From assembly GCF_023053635.1 (NCBI RefSeq), contig NC_086175.1:117130740-117194739 (forward strand): DNA of 64,000 nucleotides. Reading direction: 5' to 3'. Position 1 is the first letter of the stretch. The number at the start of each line of letters is the position of its first letter. The position numbers and the translations under genes are program-made. The notes below the pieces were generated by a model. The model was given only the letters and a program-made list of their open reading frames with translations. It had not been told where the DNA came from and ran no database searches. This document shows positions 1 through 10,546 of the stretch, piece after piece. Origin of the DNA: Elgaria multicarinata webbii (Eukaryota > Chordata > Lepidosauria > Squamata > Anguidae).

Positions 1-957
1 ATAACCTGCTGAAAAGGAAGGCTTTTAATACCCTACACAACAAGGAAGGGCCGGGACAGTGCTCTGAAGGGAAGCCTGCTCTGGTCACTGCTATTGTCCA
101 GGAAGCAAAGGGCTACTGGGAGATTCCATCCCTGCTTCTCAGGAAGAGCATCATAGCCCGTAGAGGCCGGTGGCTTCAATGTCACTGGGTCAGTGAATCC
201 GCTCCAGGTTTCAATCTGAACCAGTCAGAACTCCAAAGGAGCTATCCTTCTTTGCACAGCCAGCCTTTCGGAAGGCCTCACGAGTTAATGTTGCTCCTCT
301 CGGCTAGCCTGGCTGGCTGCTTCCCAAATGATTAGCTTGCACCTGAACAAACTCCTCTCTGTTAGTCTCCTGAATCCTTAGTGCTTCACCAAACCCTTCT
401 GCCTTCTCCCCCTCGCACACAGAATCAGCTCCCATGTCTTTTGGGGGTGTCTCTGCAGAGGTGCTGGGCCCAATGCCCCCAGCCATGGAAGTCACAAAAT
501 CATAGAAGAGCAGAGTTGGAATGGCGCATTTTCCCCTTCCACAGTAATAGCTGCCACCATCAGCATGAAAGGGGGCAGTGCGCAATTTATGGAGCCTCTG
601 GAAATTGCCCACTTCCTTTTGCACCGGTGGCCGGCCACCATTAACATGGAGGCTGGGCAGTGTGCGATGTTAGCAGTCAGGGTGGGCAGCTGCTGAACGA
701 TCATGGGGGGGGGGGGCTCACAAGCACTCAGCCTCATTCCATGCTCATGTTGAGTGCACCTGGCTGGGTCTGTGAGGGGTGGATGTGTGGGTGTGGGTCC
801 ACTGCCCTCATGGACCCAGCCAGATACTCACGACTACCCCATACACAGAGATTCAAACCCAAACCTTGGTGATGTCAACCTTAGCAGGCTATGACTGTGC
901 ATGAAGATGACTAAGAAGGAGCTTCCCTCTGTCTCCAAATATCCCCCATCAAAATTG
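1..957. other. Upstream intergenic DNA, no gene
   Basis: No exon or host gene is recognisable. The stretch holds a hAT-type fragment (159-248), a remnant of a CR1 3' terminus on the minus strand (about 497-521, ATAGAAGAGCAGAGTTGGAA) and an 11-base G run near 706. The short open frames here have no recognisable domain. Confidence 0.5.
159..248. mobile_element. hAT-type MITE fragment (CAGTGGAGGCTGG family)
   Basis: This matches the first half of the elements at 21580-21799 and 42651-42825: GAGGCYGGTGGC, then a 'gtgaatccgct' block, then 'caatctgaaccagtcagaactc'. The right terminus is missing, so this is a truncated copy. Classification rests on the better copies, one of which has a perfect 8-bp TSD. 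Confidence 0.55.
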
Positions 958-1568
958 CATAGAATCATAGAATAGTTGACTTGGAAGGGGCCTATAAGGT
1001 CCAACCCGCTGCTCAGTACAGGAATCCACCTTAAAGCATACCTGACAGATGTCTGTCCAGCTGCCTCTTGAAGGCCTCTACTGTGGGAGAGCCCACGACC
1101 TCCCTAGGTAATTGCTTCCATTGTTGTACTGCTCTAACAGTCAGGTAGTTTTTCCTGATGTCCAGCCGGAATCTGGCTTCCTATAACTTGAGCCCATTAT
1201 TCTGTGCCCTACGCTCTGGGATGATCAAGAAGAGATCCTGGCCCTCCTCTGTGTGACCACCTTTCAAGTACTTGATGAGTGCTATCATGACTCCCCTCAA
1301 TCTTCTCTTTTCCAGGCTAAATATACCCAATTCTCTCAGTCTCCCCTCTTAGGGCTTTGTTTCCAGACCCCTGAAAATCTAGGCCTCCTCTGAACCCCTT
1401 CCAGCTTGCCTTCATCCTTCTTGAAGTATGGTGCCAGAACTGGATGCAGTACTCAAGATGATGCTTAACCAGTGCTGAATAGAGGGGAACCAGTACCTCA
1501 CATGATTGGGAATCTATACTTCTATTATTGCAGTGCAAAATAGCATTTGTGTTTTTTTGCAGCGATAG
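958..1568 (-). mobile_element. CR1 LINE 3' region
   Basis: Reading the minus strand, this runs from part of the reverse-transcriptase C-terminal region (frame 1538-1317 contains LVKHHLEYCIQFW, the CR1 'RPHLEYCVQFW' block) through the usual 3' UTR to a terminal ATTCTATGATTCTATG repeat at 958-975. The frame is interrupted and the element is 5' truncated, as is usual for CR1. It resembles the copies at 11724-12146, 43006-43470 and 52330-52883. Confidence 0.85.
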
Positions 1569-1680
1569 GACATATGAACGGCCAGTGTGCCTCCACTTTA
1601 CTTCATATGATTCTGATAGTGTGGGAGAATTGAACCTTCAAACATGTCTAATATTTCATCTGACAAGTGGGATAACAATA

Positions 1681-1681
1681 A

Positions 1682-1741
<60 letters not shown>
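1681..1741. repeat. (GAAA)n microsatellite
   Basis: About 15 units of a pure tetranucleotide purine repeat, directly abutting a CR1 3' tail on its right. Confidence 0.95.
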
Positions 1742-1852
1742 ATCTTTCTGGGATGCTTTAGGGTGGATTCCTGCACTGAGCAGGGGGTTGGACTCGATGG
1801 CCTTGTAGGCCTCTTCCAACTCTGCTATTCTGTGATTCTATGATTCTATGAA
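1742..1852 (+). mobile_element. CR1 3' tail, short copy
   Basis: Contains 'gggtggattcctgcactgag', the 'ggccttgtaggcc' block and a terminal double ATTCTATG repeat at 1832-1851. These match the last 90 bp or so of the CR1 at 43006-43470. It is strongly 5' truncated and joined directly to the (GAAA)n tract. Confidence 0.85.
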
Positions 1853-1921
1853 AGAAAATGAGCTTTCACCTTCTGAGGTAAACAGTTGAGTGTGTTTGGG
1901 GAGGTGAGTTGCTAATAATAA

Positions 1922-1985
1922 AGAGATTTCTGTGGCACTTTGATAGGCCCTAGACAATTTGTTACTGCTCAGTATGTAGTTTTAA
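1922..1985 (-). mobile_element. Possible Penelope-like tail fragment
   Basis: On the minus strand this weakly matches the tail that follows the hammerhead-like motifs at 23258-23399 and 31777-31850 (the 'aataaatttgttagtcttta..gtgccaca' segment). The copy is degenerate and the call is tentative. Confidence 0.3.
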
Positions 1986-2009
1986 AAAGGGGGTGTTATT
2001 GGACATTTA

Positions 2010-2490
2010 GGGTATGTCTACACCTACAGGTTCAGACTGTCAGAGAGGATCGTTGCCCTGTGTCTACTCATGGTGCCTGACATCCTGGGAGGAAGAGGAC
2101 GTCACACCCACCATTTTGATAAAAAAAATTTATCGAAAAAGAGCGCAAGGGCTCTGGAATGTAAAATGTAAGTTTTTTTAAAAAGAAAACCCCCGCTCCC
2201 ACTCCCCCCATCCCACTCCCGATAGGCATGAAGCTCCTGAGGAGCTCCGTGCCCGGCTCCTCGCATTTACTCGCGAGGAGCCAGGGCAAACCAGGATGGT
2301 GGCCCATACCTCCCATGATCTTGGGATCATCCCGAGACCGTGGGAAAAATCGGGATTAAAGTGTAGGGCCATATCCCAGGGAAAGGAAGAGATCATTCCT
2401 CCCTGCTCCCAGAATCCCCTGTGTGTCATGTGGATTCACAGGGACAATCCTGGGATGATCCCCGGGATATCACCCCGTCTAGACATGCCC
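2010..2490. mobile_element. Harbinger-like MITE, TTA TSD
   Basis: Termini GGGTATGTCTACACC and GGTGTCTAGACATGCCC-type (right end reads GTCTAGACATGCCC) are inverted repeats. They are flanked by TTA at 2007-2009 and 2491-2493. Length is 481 bp. The interior ends in a 'gggatgatccccgggatat' block and a CCTGTGTGTCAT-GGATTCACAGGG hairpin shared with other members. A TTA 3-bp TSD fits PIF/Harbinger. No transposase is present. Confidence 0.7.
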
Positions 2491-2974
2491 TTAGAGTGCA
2501 TGTCTGTATGCTTTTGCTGTTTCTTTTCATATGTTCTATTCTTTTATAACAGGGTCTTACTTTATAACATTCAAAGAAAAAAAATGTTTTGCGAAGTTCC
2601 TGCCACTTTGAGGACATTTACACCACGAAGGAGCCGAGATTTCTATAGATGTGGGCGATAAAAAGGGAAGATTACTTCTGTAGGATCTAATAAGTAAACA
2701 CCGCAATGTTTATTTACTTACACTTACTTTCTATTTCAGTGCATATACATGTCACTAAACAACTTCTAGGGGAGTTTAAAAAATATTTTGTGAATCCTAT
2801 AATATATCTTAGATGTGAATCTGTGGGTTATATCCAACGTCATGCAAGCAGACCTCCATTTGTAGAATGGGAATTCCCCTTCCTTTCCTCCACTCTGCCC
2901 TCCCATGGCTTTGTTCCCCATCCCTCTGGAACAGATTTGGGGGTGAATGGGGAACTGCAGGCTGGGAAGATACT

Positions 2975-3311
2975 GGGCTCATCTACACCAAGCAGCATCT
3001 TCCACTATGAAAGTGGTATATAAGAGGCAGGAGCCACACTACTGCTTTATAGTGGTACTGAAGTGCACTGACAACTGTTGGGACCCATTGACACAGACCA
3101 TATACTGCTTTCATACCACTTTCATAGTACAATATCCAGCTTGGTGTAGATGTGTCCTGGGCCCCAACAGTTGTCAGTGCACTTTAGTACCACTATAAAG
3201 CAGTAGTGTAGCTCCTGCAGTGCACTTCAATACTGCTATAAAGCAGTAGTGTGGCCCCTGACTTTTATACGGTTTTCATAGTGGAATATCCTGCTTGATG
3301 TAGATGAACCC
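2975..3311. mobile_element. Palindromic MITE, 'atctacaccaagcag' family
   Basis: The left end 'ctcatctacaccaagcagca' is mirrored by 'cctgcttgatgtagatgaac' on the right. Internal blocks (gccacactactgctttatag, gcactgacaactgttgg) occur in both orientations, suggesting a nested or partly duplicated copy. Related copies: 21192-21416, 43515-43640, 50388-50570, 60329-60459. Confidence 0.7.
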
Positions 3312-3440
3312 ACTCTGTTCTGCCGGCAGTGTCCATTCCATAGTGGATGGACACTGTTGGATACAACCCCCTGAGTTTACCCTGAAAGAAACACATGCTG
3401 TGATAGGTAGTTTGTTCATTTCTGTCTGTCTGCCACCTCC

Positions 3441-4083
3441 GGCCATTGCTAGATGAGGCCCGGTCTCCCTCCTGTGCATCCAGATGACGCACAGGTGATT
3501 CCAGGGTCAGGCCAGGCTAAGACCTCATTTGAACCGGAATAAGCAGATTCGCTTATGGCCCGGTTTTTCAGCAGCTCCAGCCTGAGGCTTTTCCTGATGA
3601 AAAGCCACAGACTGGGCACAGCGCTCCTTAGGACTGCTGTGCCCATCGGGCCGGGGGGGGGGAATCATGGGGGGAAGATGGGGGCTGGGGGAAAGACTGA
3701 CCTGGCAGGAGAGAGGGGGGGAGAAGAGCGGGGACGGAGACGGGCCTGGTAAGCGGGGGCGGGTGGAGAAGATTGGGGATGGAGACGGGCCTGGTGGATG
3801 GGAGGAGGACAGGCGAGTGAGCGGGCGGGGGGCATCAGGCATTGTGGGGGGGAAGCAGGGGTAGGAGGAGTGGGGGGGCTTTATTTTTTAAAAAAGCACT
3901 TACCTTCCCAGCGGTGCGCTCCTGCGCACATGGCCCTTTGGGGGGGGGGAAATGATGGACGCGACGGGGCTTCCCCTTGCCCCGTCGTGTCTTGATGTGT
4001 GGAAAAGGGCAATGGCACACGCTAGTTGCAGCGCGCCGTCGCCCCGACTCCCGGCCAGATTATCCGGTAGGTCTAGCAAGGCC
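3441..4083. mobile_element. GC-rich multi-hairpin element, older copy
   Basis: The left end GGCCATTGCTAGATGAGGCC and right end GGTCTAGCAAGGCC are inverted. The flanks show a direct CTCC on each side. The interior shares with 41530-42265 a GTGCATCCAGATGACGCACAGG hairpin, 'gattcgcttatggcccgg', 'gaggcttttcctga' and 'cagcgctccttaggactgctgtgcccatcgggc' in the same order (identity judged by eye). This copy is more diverged and carries long G runs. Confidence 0.6.
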
Positions 4084-4087
4084 CTCC

Positions 4088-4384
4088 ATCTCTATGTATA
4101 CCAGTTACTGGGGAACTCAAGCCAATGTGCTCTTGTCCTTGTGTGTTTCTCACAGGCAGCTAGTTGGCCACTATGGCCATAGCTAGACCTAAGGTTTATC
4201 CCTGGATCATCCAGACGTCAAACCTGTTCATCTAGGTGACACACAGGGCATCCAGTGCTCAGGCAGGGGCGAACCCTGGATGATCCCAGGCTAAACCTTA
4301 GGTCTAGCTGTGGCCTATGTGAACAGAATGCTAGATGGGATGGACCTTTGGTCTGACCCAGCAGGGCTCTTCTTATGTCCTCAT
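4088..4384 (+). mobile_element. CR1/L3-like LINE 3' end, interrupted
   Basis: The pieces 'ccagttactggggaa', 'gttggccac' and 'gtgaacagaatgctagatgg..ctggtctgacccagcagggctcttcttatg' match the 3' ends at 18842-19265, 24720-24935 and 35855-36090. The 142-bp MITE at 4174-4315 splits the copy and the host sequence resumes exactly after it. Confidence 0.75.
4174..4315. mobile_element. Harbinger-like MITE, TAT TSD
   Basis: Inverted termini GGCCATAGCTAGACCTAAGG and CCTTAGGTCTAGCTGTGGCC, flanked by TAT at 4171-4173 and 4316-4318. It sits inside a CR1/L3-like tail. Other copies of that host read 'ggccactgtgtgaac', so the pre-insertion site can be inferred and the 3-bp duplication is well supported. Confidence 0.8.
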
Positions 4385-5177
4385 CACACTCTGCCTAGTA
4401 CAAAAGGACAGCTTGCGCAAGCAACTTTCAATTTAAAATTCATCACAGGAAACAACAGAGGAAGTCAAGAGAAGGGGAAAAACTGGGGAAGAATATTTGA
4501 AAACGTCAGCCACCCATCCGTAGATGTAGAATTACACGTGCAATACTATTATCCCTCATGTAATTTGCGCATGTAATCCTCTTGGAAGAAAGGGGATCCT
4601 CTTCTGTGAAAAATGTGGGACCCCCCAAAATTGGATGACATGGTGATCCTCAAAGTAAGTTGAGGGTAGAACTGCATCAATGAAGTTCTGAATTCCTTCA
4701 CTAGAAGATAAGTGATGTAAGGCTGTCCATATGCATCTGAAACTGATAGTAGAAACTGCCATTGACTTTGCGACATGTAGTCTATATTCTGCATGTCAGT
4801 CCTCAGTAGCATTTGGCAGTGCTCAACCTTATGCACATTTCATACACTCTGTGAACAGACCCTATACAAGTAAACACGGTACGTGCATAGATTTGTCTCC
4901 ATGGGCATCAAGAGTTTCTGGGATCCATGGGTTGCTGCCCTGTGTGGTGAGCCGCTGAATGGTCAGGTGGCCGCTTTTCAATGAAATACTCTCAGAGCTG
5001 GACTGACTCCATCCACCCAGGATGGCCATTGGATCCTCCTGGACAGGAAGGAGTATAAGAGAGTTCCTGTTCCATTGAGCCTGGCTTGAACAGCAAACTC
5101 TTCTGAGCTTTGCCGTGTTGTATCCTTCATTGTTCCTGAGCTCTGACTTGGTCCTGGATCTTGCCTCCACTTTGTCC
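4385..5177. other. Unassigned intergenic stretch
   Basis: Mixed composition. No open frame with a recognisable domain, no clear repeat terminus and no RNA gene was seen. Confidence 0.4.
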
Positions 5178-5190
5178 TTTGTTGTTGTTG

Positions 5191-5242
<52 letters not shown>

Positions 5243-5290
5243 TTTATATAGCACCATCAGTGTACATGGTTCTGGTTTGCTCTTCAGTTC
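5178..5290 (-). mobile_element. L2 LINE 3' terminus with (TTG)(TTA)(TTTA) tail
   Basis: A (GTT)n-(ATT)n-(TTTA)n tract at 5180-5249 is followed by 'tatagcaccatcagtgtaca', the same terminus found next to the ATT tracts at 24936, 30286 and 56520. In those copies L2-type reverse-transcriptase reading frame follows. Only the terminus is present here. Confidence 0.7.
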
Positions 5291-5555
5291 TGGCTACTGG
5301 TTTGTTCCATGGCTCTTGGCTCAGCTCAGACTGCTGTCCACGGGCCAGCCCTAACAGTGGGGAATCCCGTTTTGTTCAGGGCTCCAACTATACACTCAGA
5401 ACCTCATTTGTATCACAGTTGGGGCTGTTCACACAGTCTACCAGCTGCACATAGATTGTCTGAATGAGGTTCATGTGCTCCTTACTTCCCCTCCTGTATA
5501 CTTCAGAAGTTAGCGGGGTGGGTGGGGGTGTCCCAACAACTGGTTCAATAACAAT

Positions 5556-5950
5556 GGCCATTTCTACACCAGCCAAGTCCCTGTGTGTCCAAACGATGCA
5601 CAGGGACTTCCGAGACCACGGGAGGGGTGGCCGCCCATCCTGGCTTCTTCCCTGCTCCCCATGAGTAGTGGAGAGCAGTAAAGGGAAGGAACCAGGCCAG
5701 GAGGAATCGGGGGTGGGGGGAGAAGGGTCGGGGCTTTTTAAAAACACACACACACACACACACACAACCTCGCCTTTCGTTGGAGCGCACATGCGCTCAG
5801 TTCCTTTTTTAAAAAAATGGCGAGCACAAAACTCTCCTTCCTCCTGGGATGTCGTGCCCACATGTGGAGCAAGGGGAGGATCTCATGATCAGGATATCGC
5901 GAGATCCTCCCCTCTCCCTCCCTCTACACTGGGCTGGTGTAGAAATGGCC
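5556..5950. mobile_element. Harbinger-like MITE, AAT TSD
   Basis: Near-perfect inverted termini GGCCATTTCTACACCAGCC and GGCTGGTGTAGAAATGGCC, flanked by AAT at 5553-5555 and 5951-5953. Just inside lies the family's CCCTGTGTGTCC..ATGCACAGGG hairpin. The interior carries a (CA)n run at about 5741-5766 and a GC-rich block resembling 3441-4083. 395 bp, no coding capacity. Confidence 0.75.
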
Positions 5951-6486
5951 AATATTTACCCTTTATTCTTTCCTCTCTTTCCCTCTCCTTTTTTCACTTT
6001 GAACACTAGAGCTTCACTGAGTAATTGTAACACATTGGAGGGACTGCTTGTCTGAGAGTCTATGGGAAATAAAATGAGATTGATGCTTCTTGGTTTTCAT
6101 TTCAGATTTAAATTAAGATTAATGGATCGAAAGAAAGAATACAGTGGAATTATTTTCTTCGTATTTGTTTTCTCTGTCAGATCTGATGGTAGGGGAAAAA
6201 TATGTCAATTGCAGTGGGAAGATTTTCACCTTCAAATTTTATGTCATTTGCTTTGACGTGATCTTTCTGTAACATGCTCCTGCGTGGGGGATACATTTGC
6301 TTGGAAACAAATGTCTACTCGAGCACCGTTGCCATATATCTCCAGCGGAAATACCAGTCACAAAGCACAGCCTCGTTTAACCAAATGGACTAGATTGCTT
6401 TCAAAACATAAGGAGCATCAACGTTTGGGGTAGTGTAAAAGGGTTTTGGCTGGTTCAGACATGCACATCCTTCACCCATGACTACA

Positions 6487-6563
6487 ACTGCAATCCTGCA
6501 TACATTTTCCAGCAAATAATTCAGTGGAGTTTATTTCTGAGTGGACATGCATAGGATTGCACT

Positions 6564-6564
<1 letters not shown>
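6487..6564. repeat. Short 'GCAATCCTAT..AGGATTGCA' repeat
   Basis: An imperfect foldback running from 'ctgcaatcctgcatacattt' to 'gacatgcataggattgcac', with the middle 'cagtggagtttatttctgag'. The same pattern recurs at 49444-49583 (split), 49669-49716 and, in part, near 45930-45985. It is a short palindromic repeat. Its class is not determined. Confidence 0.6.
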
Positions 6565-6595
<31 letters not shown>

Positions 6596-7650
6596 TTACA
6601 TTTTTATACCGCCCAATACCCGAAGCTCTCTGGGCGGTTCACAAAAATTAAAACCACAATAAAACACCCAACAGGTTAAAAACACAATTACGAAATACAG
6701 TATAAAAAGCGCAACCAGGATAAAACCACACAGCAAAGTTGATTATAAGATTAAAATACAGAGTTAAAACAGTAAAATTTAAATTTAAGTTAAAATTCAG
6801 TGTTAAAATACTGAGTGAATAAAAAGGTCTTCAGCTGGCGACGAAAGCAGTACAGTGTAGGCGCCAGGCGGACCTCTCTGGGGAGCTCGTTCCACAACCG
6901 GGTTGCCACAGCGGAGAAAGCCCTCCTCCTAGTAGCCACCTGCCTCACTTCCTTTGGCAGGGGCTCACGGAGAAGGGCCCCTGTAGATGATCTTAAGGTC
7001 TGGGCAGGTACATATGGGAGGAGGCGTTCCTTCAGATAACCTGGCCCCAAACCGTTTAGGGCTTTAAATGTCAATACAAGCACTTTGAATTGGGCCTGGA
7101 CCTGGACTGGCAGCCAATGTAGCTGGAAAAGGACTGGCGTAATGTGATCTCGTCGGCCAGTCCCTGTTAGTAAACGGGCTGCCCTATTTTGTACCAGCTG
7201 AAGCTTCCGGACCGTTTTCAAAGGCAGCCCCACGTATAACACATTGCAGTAATCCAAGCGAGAGGTTATCAGAGCATGGATAACTGTAGCTAGGCTATCT
7301 CTGTCCAGATAAGGGCGTAGTTGGTATATCAACCTAAGCTGATAAAAGGTGCTCTTTGCCACTGAGTTCACCTGTGCCTCAAGTGACAGTTCTGGATCCA
7401 AGAGCACCCCCAAACTACGGACCCAATCCTTTAGGGAGAGTGCAACCCCGTCCAGGACAGGGCAAACATCACCTCGCCGGACAGATGAACCACCCGCTAA
7501 CAGTACCTCTGTCTTGTCTGGATTGAGTCTCAGTTTGTTAGCCCTCATCCAGTCCATTACCATGTTCAGGCACTGGTTCAGAACAGTCACTGCCTCACCT
7601 GAGTTTGATGAAAAGGAAAGGTAGAGAGGAAAGGTTCGCTGTATGAAGGT
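6563..7650 (-). mobile_element. L2-clade LINE 3' half with open RT frame
   Basis: The minus strand encodes an uninterrupted 295-residue frame (7677-6790) that reads as the C-terminal part of an L2-type ORF2. Blocks in order are VMDWMRANKLRLNPDKTEVL (thumb-side RT region), SLGVLLDPELSLEAQV, LDYCNVLYVGLP, LHWLPVQVQAQFKVLVLTFK and RAFSAVATRLWNELP. The RT catalytic YADD block is lost through 5' truncation. The 3' UTR ends at 6563-6597 in a (TTTA)n tail next to 'ataccgcccaatacccgaag'. The open frame suggests a fairly recent insertion. The first residues near 7640-7677 are probably flanking sequence. Confidence 0.85.
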
Positions 7651-7728
7651 CCGCTGTATGAATTGATTCCACTGCATAGTATTGCATTTCTGATAATTTT
7701 GGGTGATAAGAAGTTTCTGACTGTGGTT

Positions 7729-7966
7729 TTATTTATTTATTTATTATATTCAAATCCAAGGAATTACAAGGAACCCAAGATGGCTTATATGGTCCTCCTT
7801 CTCCACTCCATTTTATCCTCACAACAACCCTGTAAGGTAGAGGTTTGGCCAACAGATAATGACTGAACCAAAGTCACGCTGAGCTTCATGGCTGAATGGG
7901 AACTAGACCCCAGATCTCCCGAGTCCCAGTCCAGTACCCTGGCCATTACACCACACTGCATCTGTT
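7729..7966 (-). mobile_element. ACA/Sauria-type SINE
   Basis: On the minus strand: a tRNA-like head (GTGTGGTGTAATGGCCAGGG as box A region, GGGTCTAGTTCCC as box B region), 'gactttggttcagtc', 'acagggttgttgtgaggata', 'ccatcttgggttccttg', then an (AATA)n tail at 7729-7745. It is full length (about 238 bp) and in the same order as the plus-strand copy at 16501-16744. This SINE family is known from squamates and shares its 3' end with BovB. Confidence 0.85.
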
Positions 7967-9702
7967 CTGGATCATTCACACATGCAAGTCATCATTGGAC
8001 GTCATGGTCATCAACTGATGACCATGCATGTGTGAACCACTAGTGAACTGAAATTTTGCAACATTTCATATTAAAGGTATATAAGCTTGTAAACAGGATT
8101 AGCCCCCCGTTCTAACAGAAATACATTTATGTAGGGTAGGAAAATGCTTTCTAGAGTCCCATCATCTATGTTGGCCAGGTGGCCTTAGGAATGTTTATGG
8201 CCTAGACAAAGCATGAATGTGGTCACTTCACTGTCTACCCAGGCCTCTTCTCCACTGCTGACTCTGTGGATTGCTAAGGCTGTCTGCCTTTCCCCTCTGA
8301 TTCACCACCCACCAGTGGGATCATTTAACTCTTCCCTCAATGTAACTCAAATAACAGCTAAACATATTGTTCTACAACACTGTAAAGCAAATAAAAGCTA
8401 TTGATCTTAGCCAGCCATAAAAAGATATATTGTACTAAAGGTGAAATCCTATGTTTGTTTAGACAGGGGGAAAACCATTTTATTACTGGGAGTAAGAGCT
8501 ACAATTGCTGGTATTTTTGGTCCTGCCTCTTTTTCCTTCTATCCTACTCACCCCTGTACTATGGTCCCCAAAAGTTTATCTGGAATGGAATTTTGGCCTT
8601 GTGTTGACCCCTGTTCTGTGTGATAACATAAAATATGATCATTTACATTTCTTTGTTATAATAATCTCATCAAAACTGCCGGGGTTACGGGGAACCCTTT
8701 TTATTTTAAAAAAAAACTAGGGACAAATGAATCAATCTGTTTCTGATCTGTGTCAGTTTCACATGTATTCCATTGTAAATCCATTCTGTCCAAGTTCTGC
8801 ATCAGTCTGTTATTTATTTATAAAGCATAAAAGTTCACTTTAATTTTCAAACACAATTCCCTTAATATATGCATATTTGTATGTAACTTTCCCCAATATA
8901 CATTTGTGTGTGTGTGTGTGTGTGCAATTTTGGAGCTGAGAACTGCCTTTGCAAAATCTGGAGGCGTGTGCATTCCACAGGATAATTGTGTCCCAATCAA
9001 CGTATCAGTCCAGGAACCGTGAATTGGTTTGGCTTGCTTTAAAAAAAGCAAACCAAACAAAATTCTCCCCTTTCCTATTTTAAACAGCATTCCGCATCAG
9101 CACTTTTGTTACTGACTGAAGTTCTGAACTTGAAGATTTTAACCACTGCTTACTAATGTATTGATTTAGGTCTTCGGAGAGGATTTGGCAAAGTTCAGGA
9201 AGAATTACTGCTGGGCTATCACAGCAACAGCAAACAGTTTCAAAATGCGGCAAGGCAAAATAATAACCTGTATGCTTTTTATTTTAAAAGTGCGGGGAGA
9301 CTCCCTGTGGGGTTGACGTTACATCATTTCTCCTTAAGAAGAAAACCGACTGGGAACAGTAATCCCTGATGGAAATGGATAAGGAAGGTGAAAGCAGTCA
9401 GTGGCTTTATTGTGCTCCTGCAAGAAAAATTGTGATCTGTTAGTTAAGGAATGAGGGGGAAAATGTGCAAGTTTCAAGTCCTGAAGCATATGTTTTTGCA
9501 TATGTTTTTGCAGCAGTCACAGAAGAAAGTACAACTACGCTTCTCATGAGGCCTAGGGCAGCATTTCTCAAACTGTGGGCTGAAGACCGTCAGTGGGGCA
9601 CAGCCTCCTATTGGGTGGATCTCAGTGATGCAGCCCAGCCAATGCCCAGAGGTGTAGGGGTAAATTTTGAAGGATAGGTGCTGATCAGCCAGTTGTGCAG
9701 AT

Positions 9703-9710
<8 letters not shown>
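7967..9710. other. Unassigned intergenic stretch
   Basis: No coding exon was recognised. Contains a (GT)n run at about 8905-8924. From 9559 there is a possible hAT terminus fragment (CAGCATTTCTCAAACTGTGG). The rest is AT-rich DNA with no visible structure. Confidence 0.4.
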
Positions 9711-9779
<69 letters not shown>

Positions 9780-9786
9780 TGTGTGT
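9711..9786. repeat. (CT)n-(GT)n compound microsatellite
   Basis: About 26 CT units followed by about 12 GT units. Confidence 0.95.
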
Positions 9787-9978
9787 ATGGATCTTTGTAG
9801 ATCTTTTGTAAAGCTAATGGGTTTCTGCCTTGTAATTGAACTGCCAGAAACATGTGGATTAATAAACCTAGAAATGATGACCAGCAGTTATATGGGGGGG
9901 GGGGGGAGAGAGAGACTATTTTCTAGGACAAATCACAGTAAATATCCAATGTTAGCATGAAACATAAAAAGAGACTGT

Positions 9979-10109
9979 GGCCCTTTCTACGTCTAAGGGT
10001 TATCCCAGGAAAATGGAGAGATCGTCCCGGCCTGCTCCCGGGATCCCCTGTGTGGCATTTGGATGCACAGGAATGATCCCGGGATATAGAGCTGGTGTAG
10101 ACGTGCCGT
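9979..10109. mobile_element. Short Harbinger-like MITE
   Basis: The ends 'ggccctttctacgtctaagg' and 'gctggtgtagacgtgccg' are imperfect inverted repeats. The middle carries the family's 'cccctgtgtggcatttggat' / 'gcacagg' hairpin and 'gatcccgggatat', as in 2010-2490 and 46585-47058. About 131 bp; the TSD is unclear. Confidence 0.6.
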
Positions 10110-10546
10110 ATGTTTTCCCCAACCTTTTCACAAAGGTGGGTTTGCTGATGCTGTGCATTAAAAGGAATGATTTCCTTTAGTAGAGCCTTCGCCAATAGCA
10201 ACGGACAGACTCACCCCCATGCTGCTCCACTGGACACCCGCCAAGCCACCACCTCTGCCTGCCCCAGTCGCAGCCTGAAGCAAACTTCTTCACAGCCCAG
10301 CAAGCACCCAATGGTGGCTCTGGAAATTGCTTATTTTCCATGTTGTGTAAATGGTGGCCATAAAGGCCCCATTCACACCAGATTGAAGGCAAGAACGGAT
10401 GAAGGGTTGATGGCTGCCAGGCGGTTGCTGAGCCTCGGGACACTTGAAGAGCAGGCCCACAAATGTGCCACGGCCCAGCGAACTGGGACTGGGTGTGTGT
10501 GTGGGAGCAGGGGAGTCCACCAGACCAAGCTGGGTGCCTGCGTCAT
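10110..10546. other. Unassigned, moderately GC-rich
   Basis: Open frames on both strands of this stretch have no recognisable domain, and no splice-bounded exon is evident. Confidence 0.4.

Noticed and set aside
5388-5861. 157-residue minus frame
   Set aside because: Lies over a MITE with a (CA)n run that gives VCVCV peptides.
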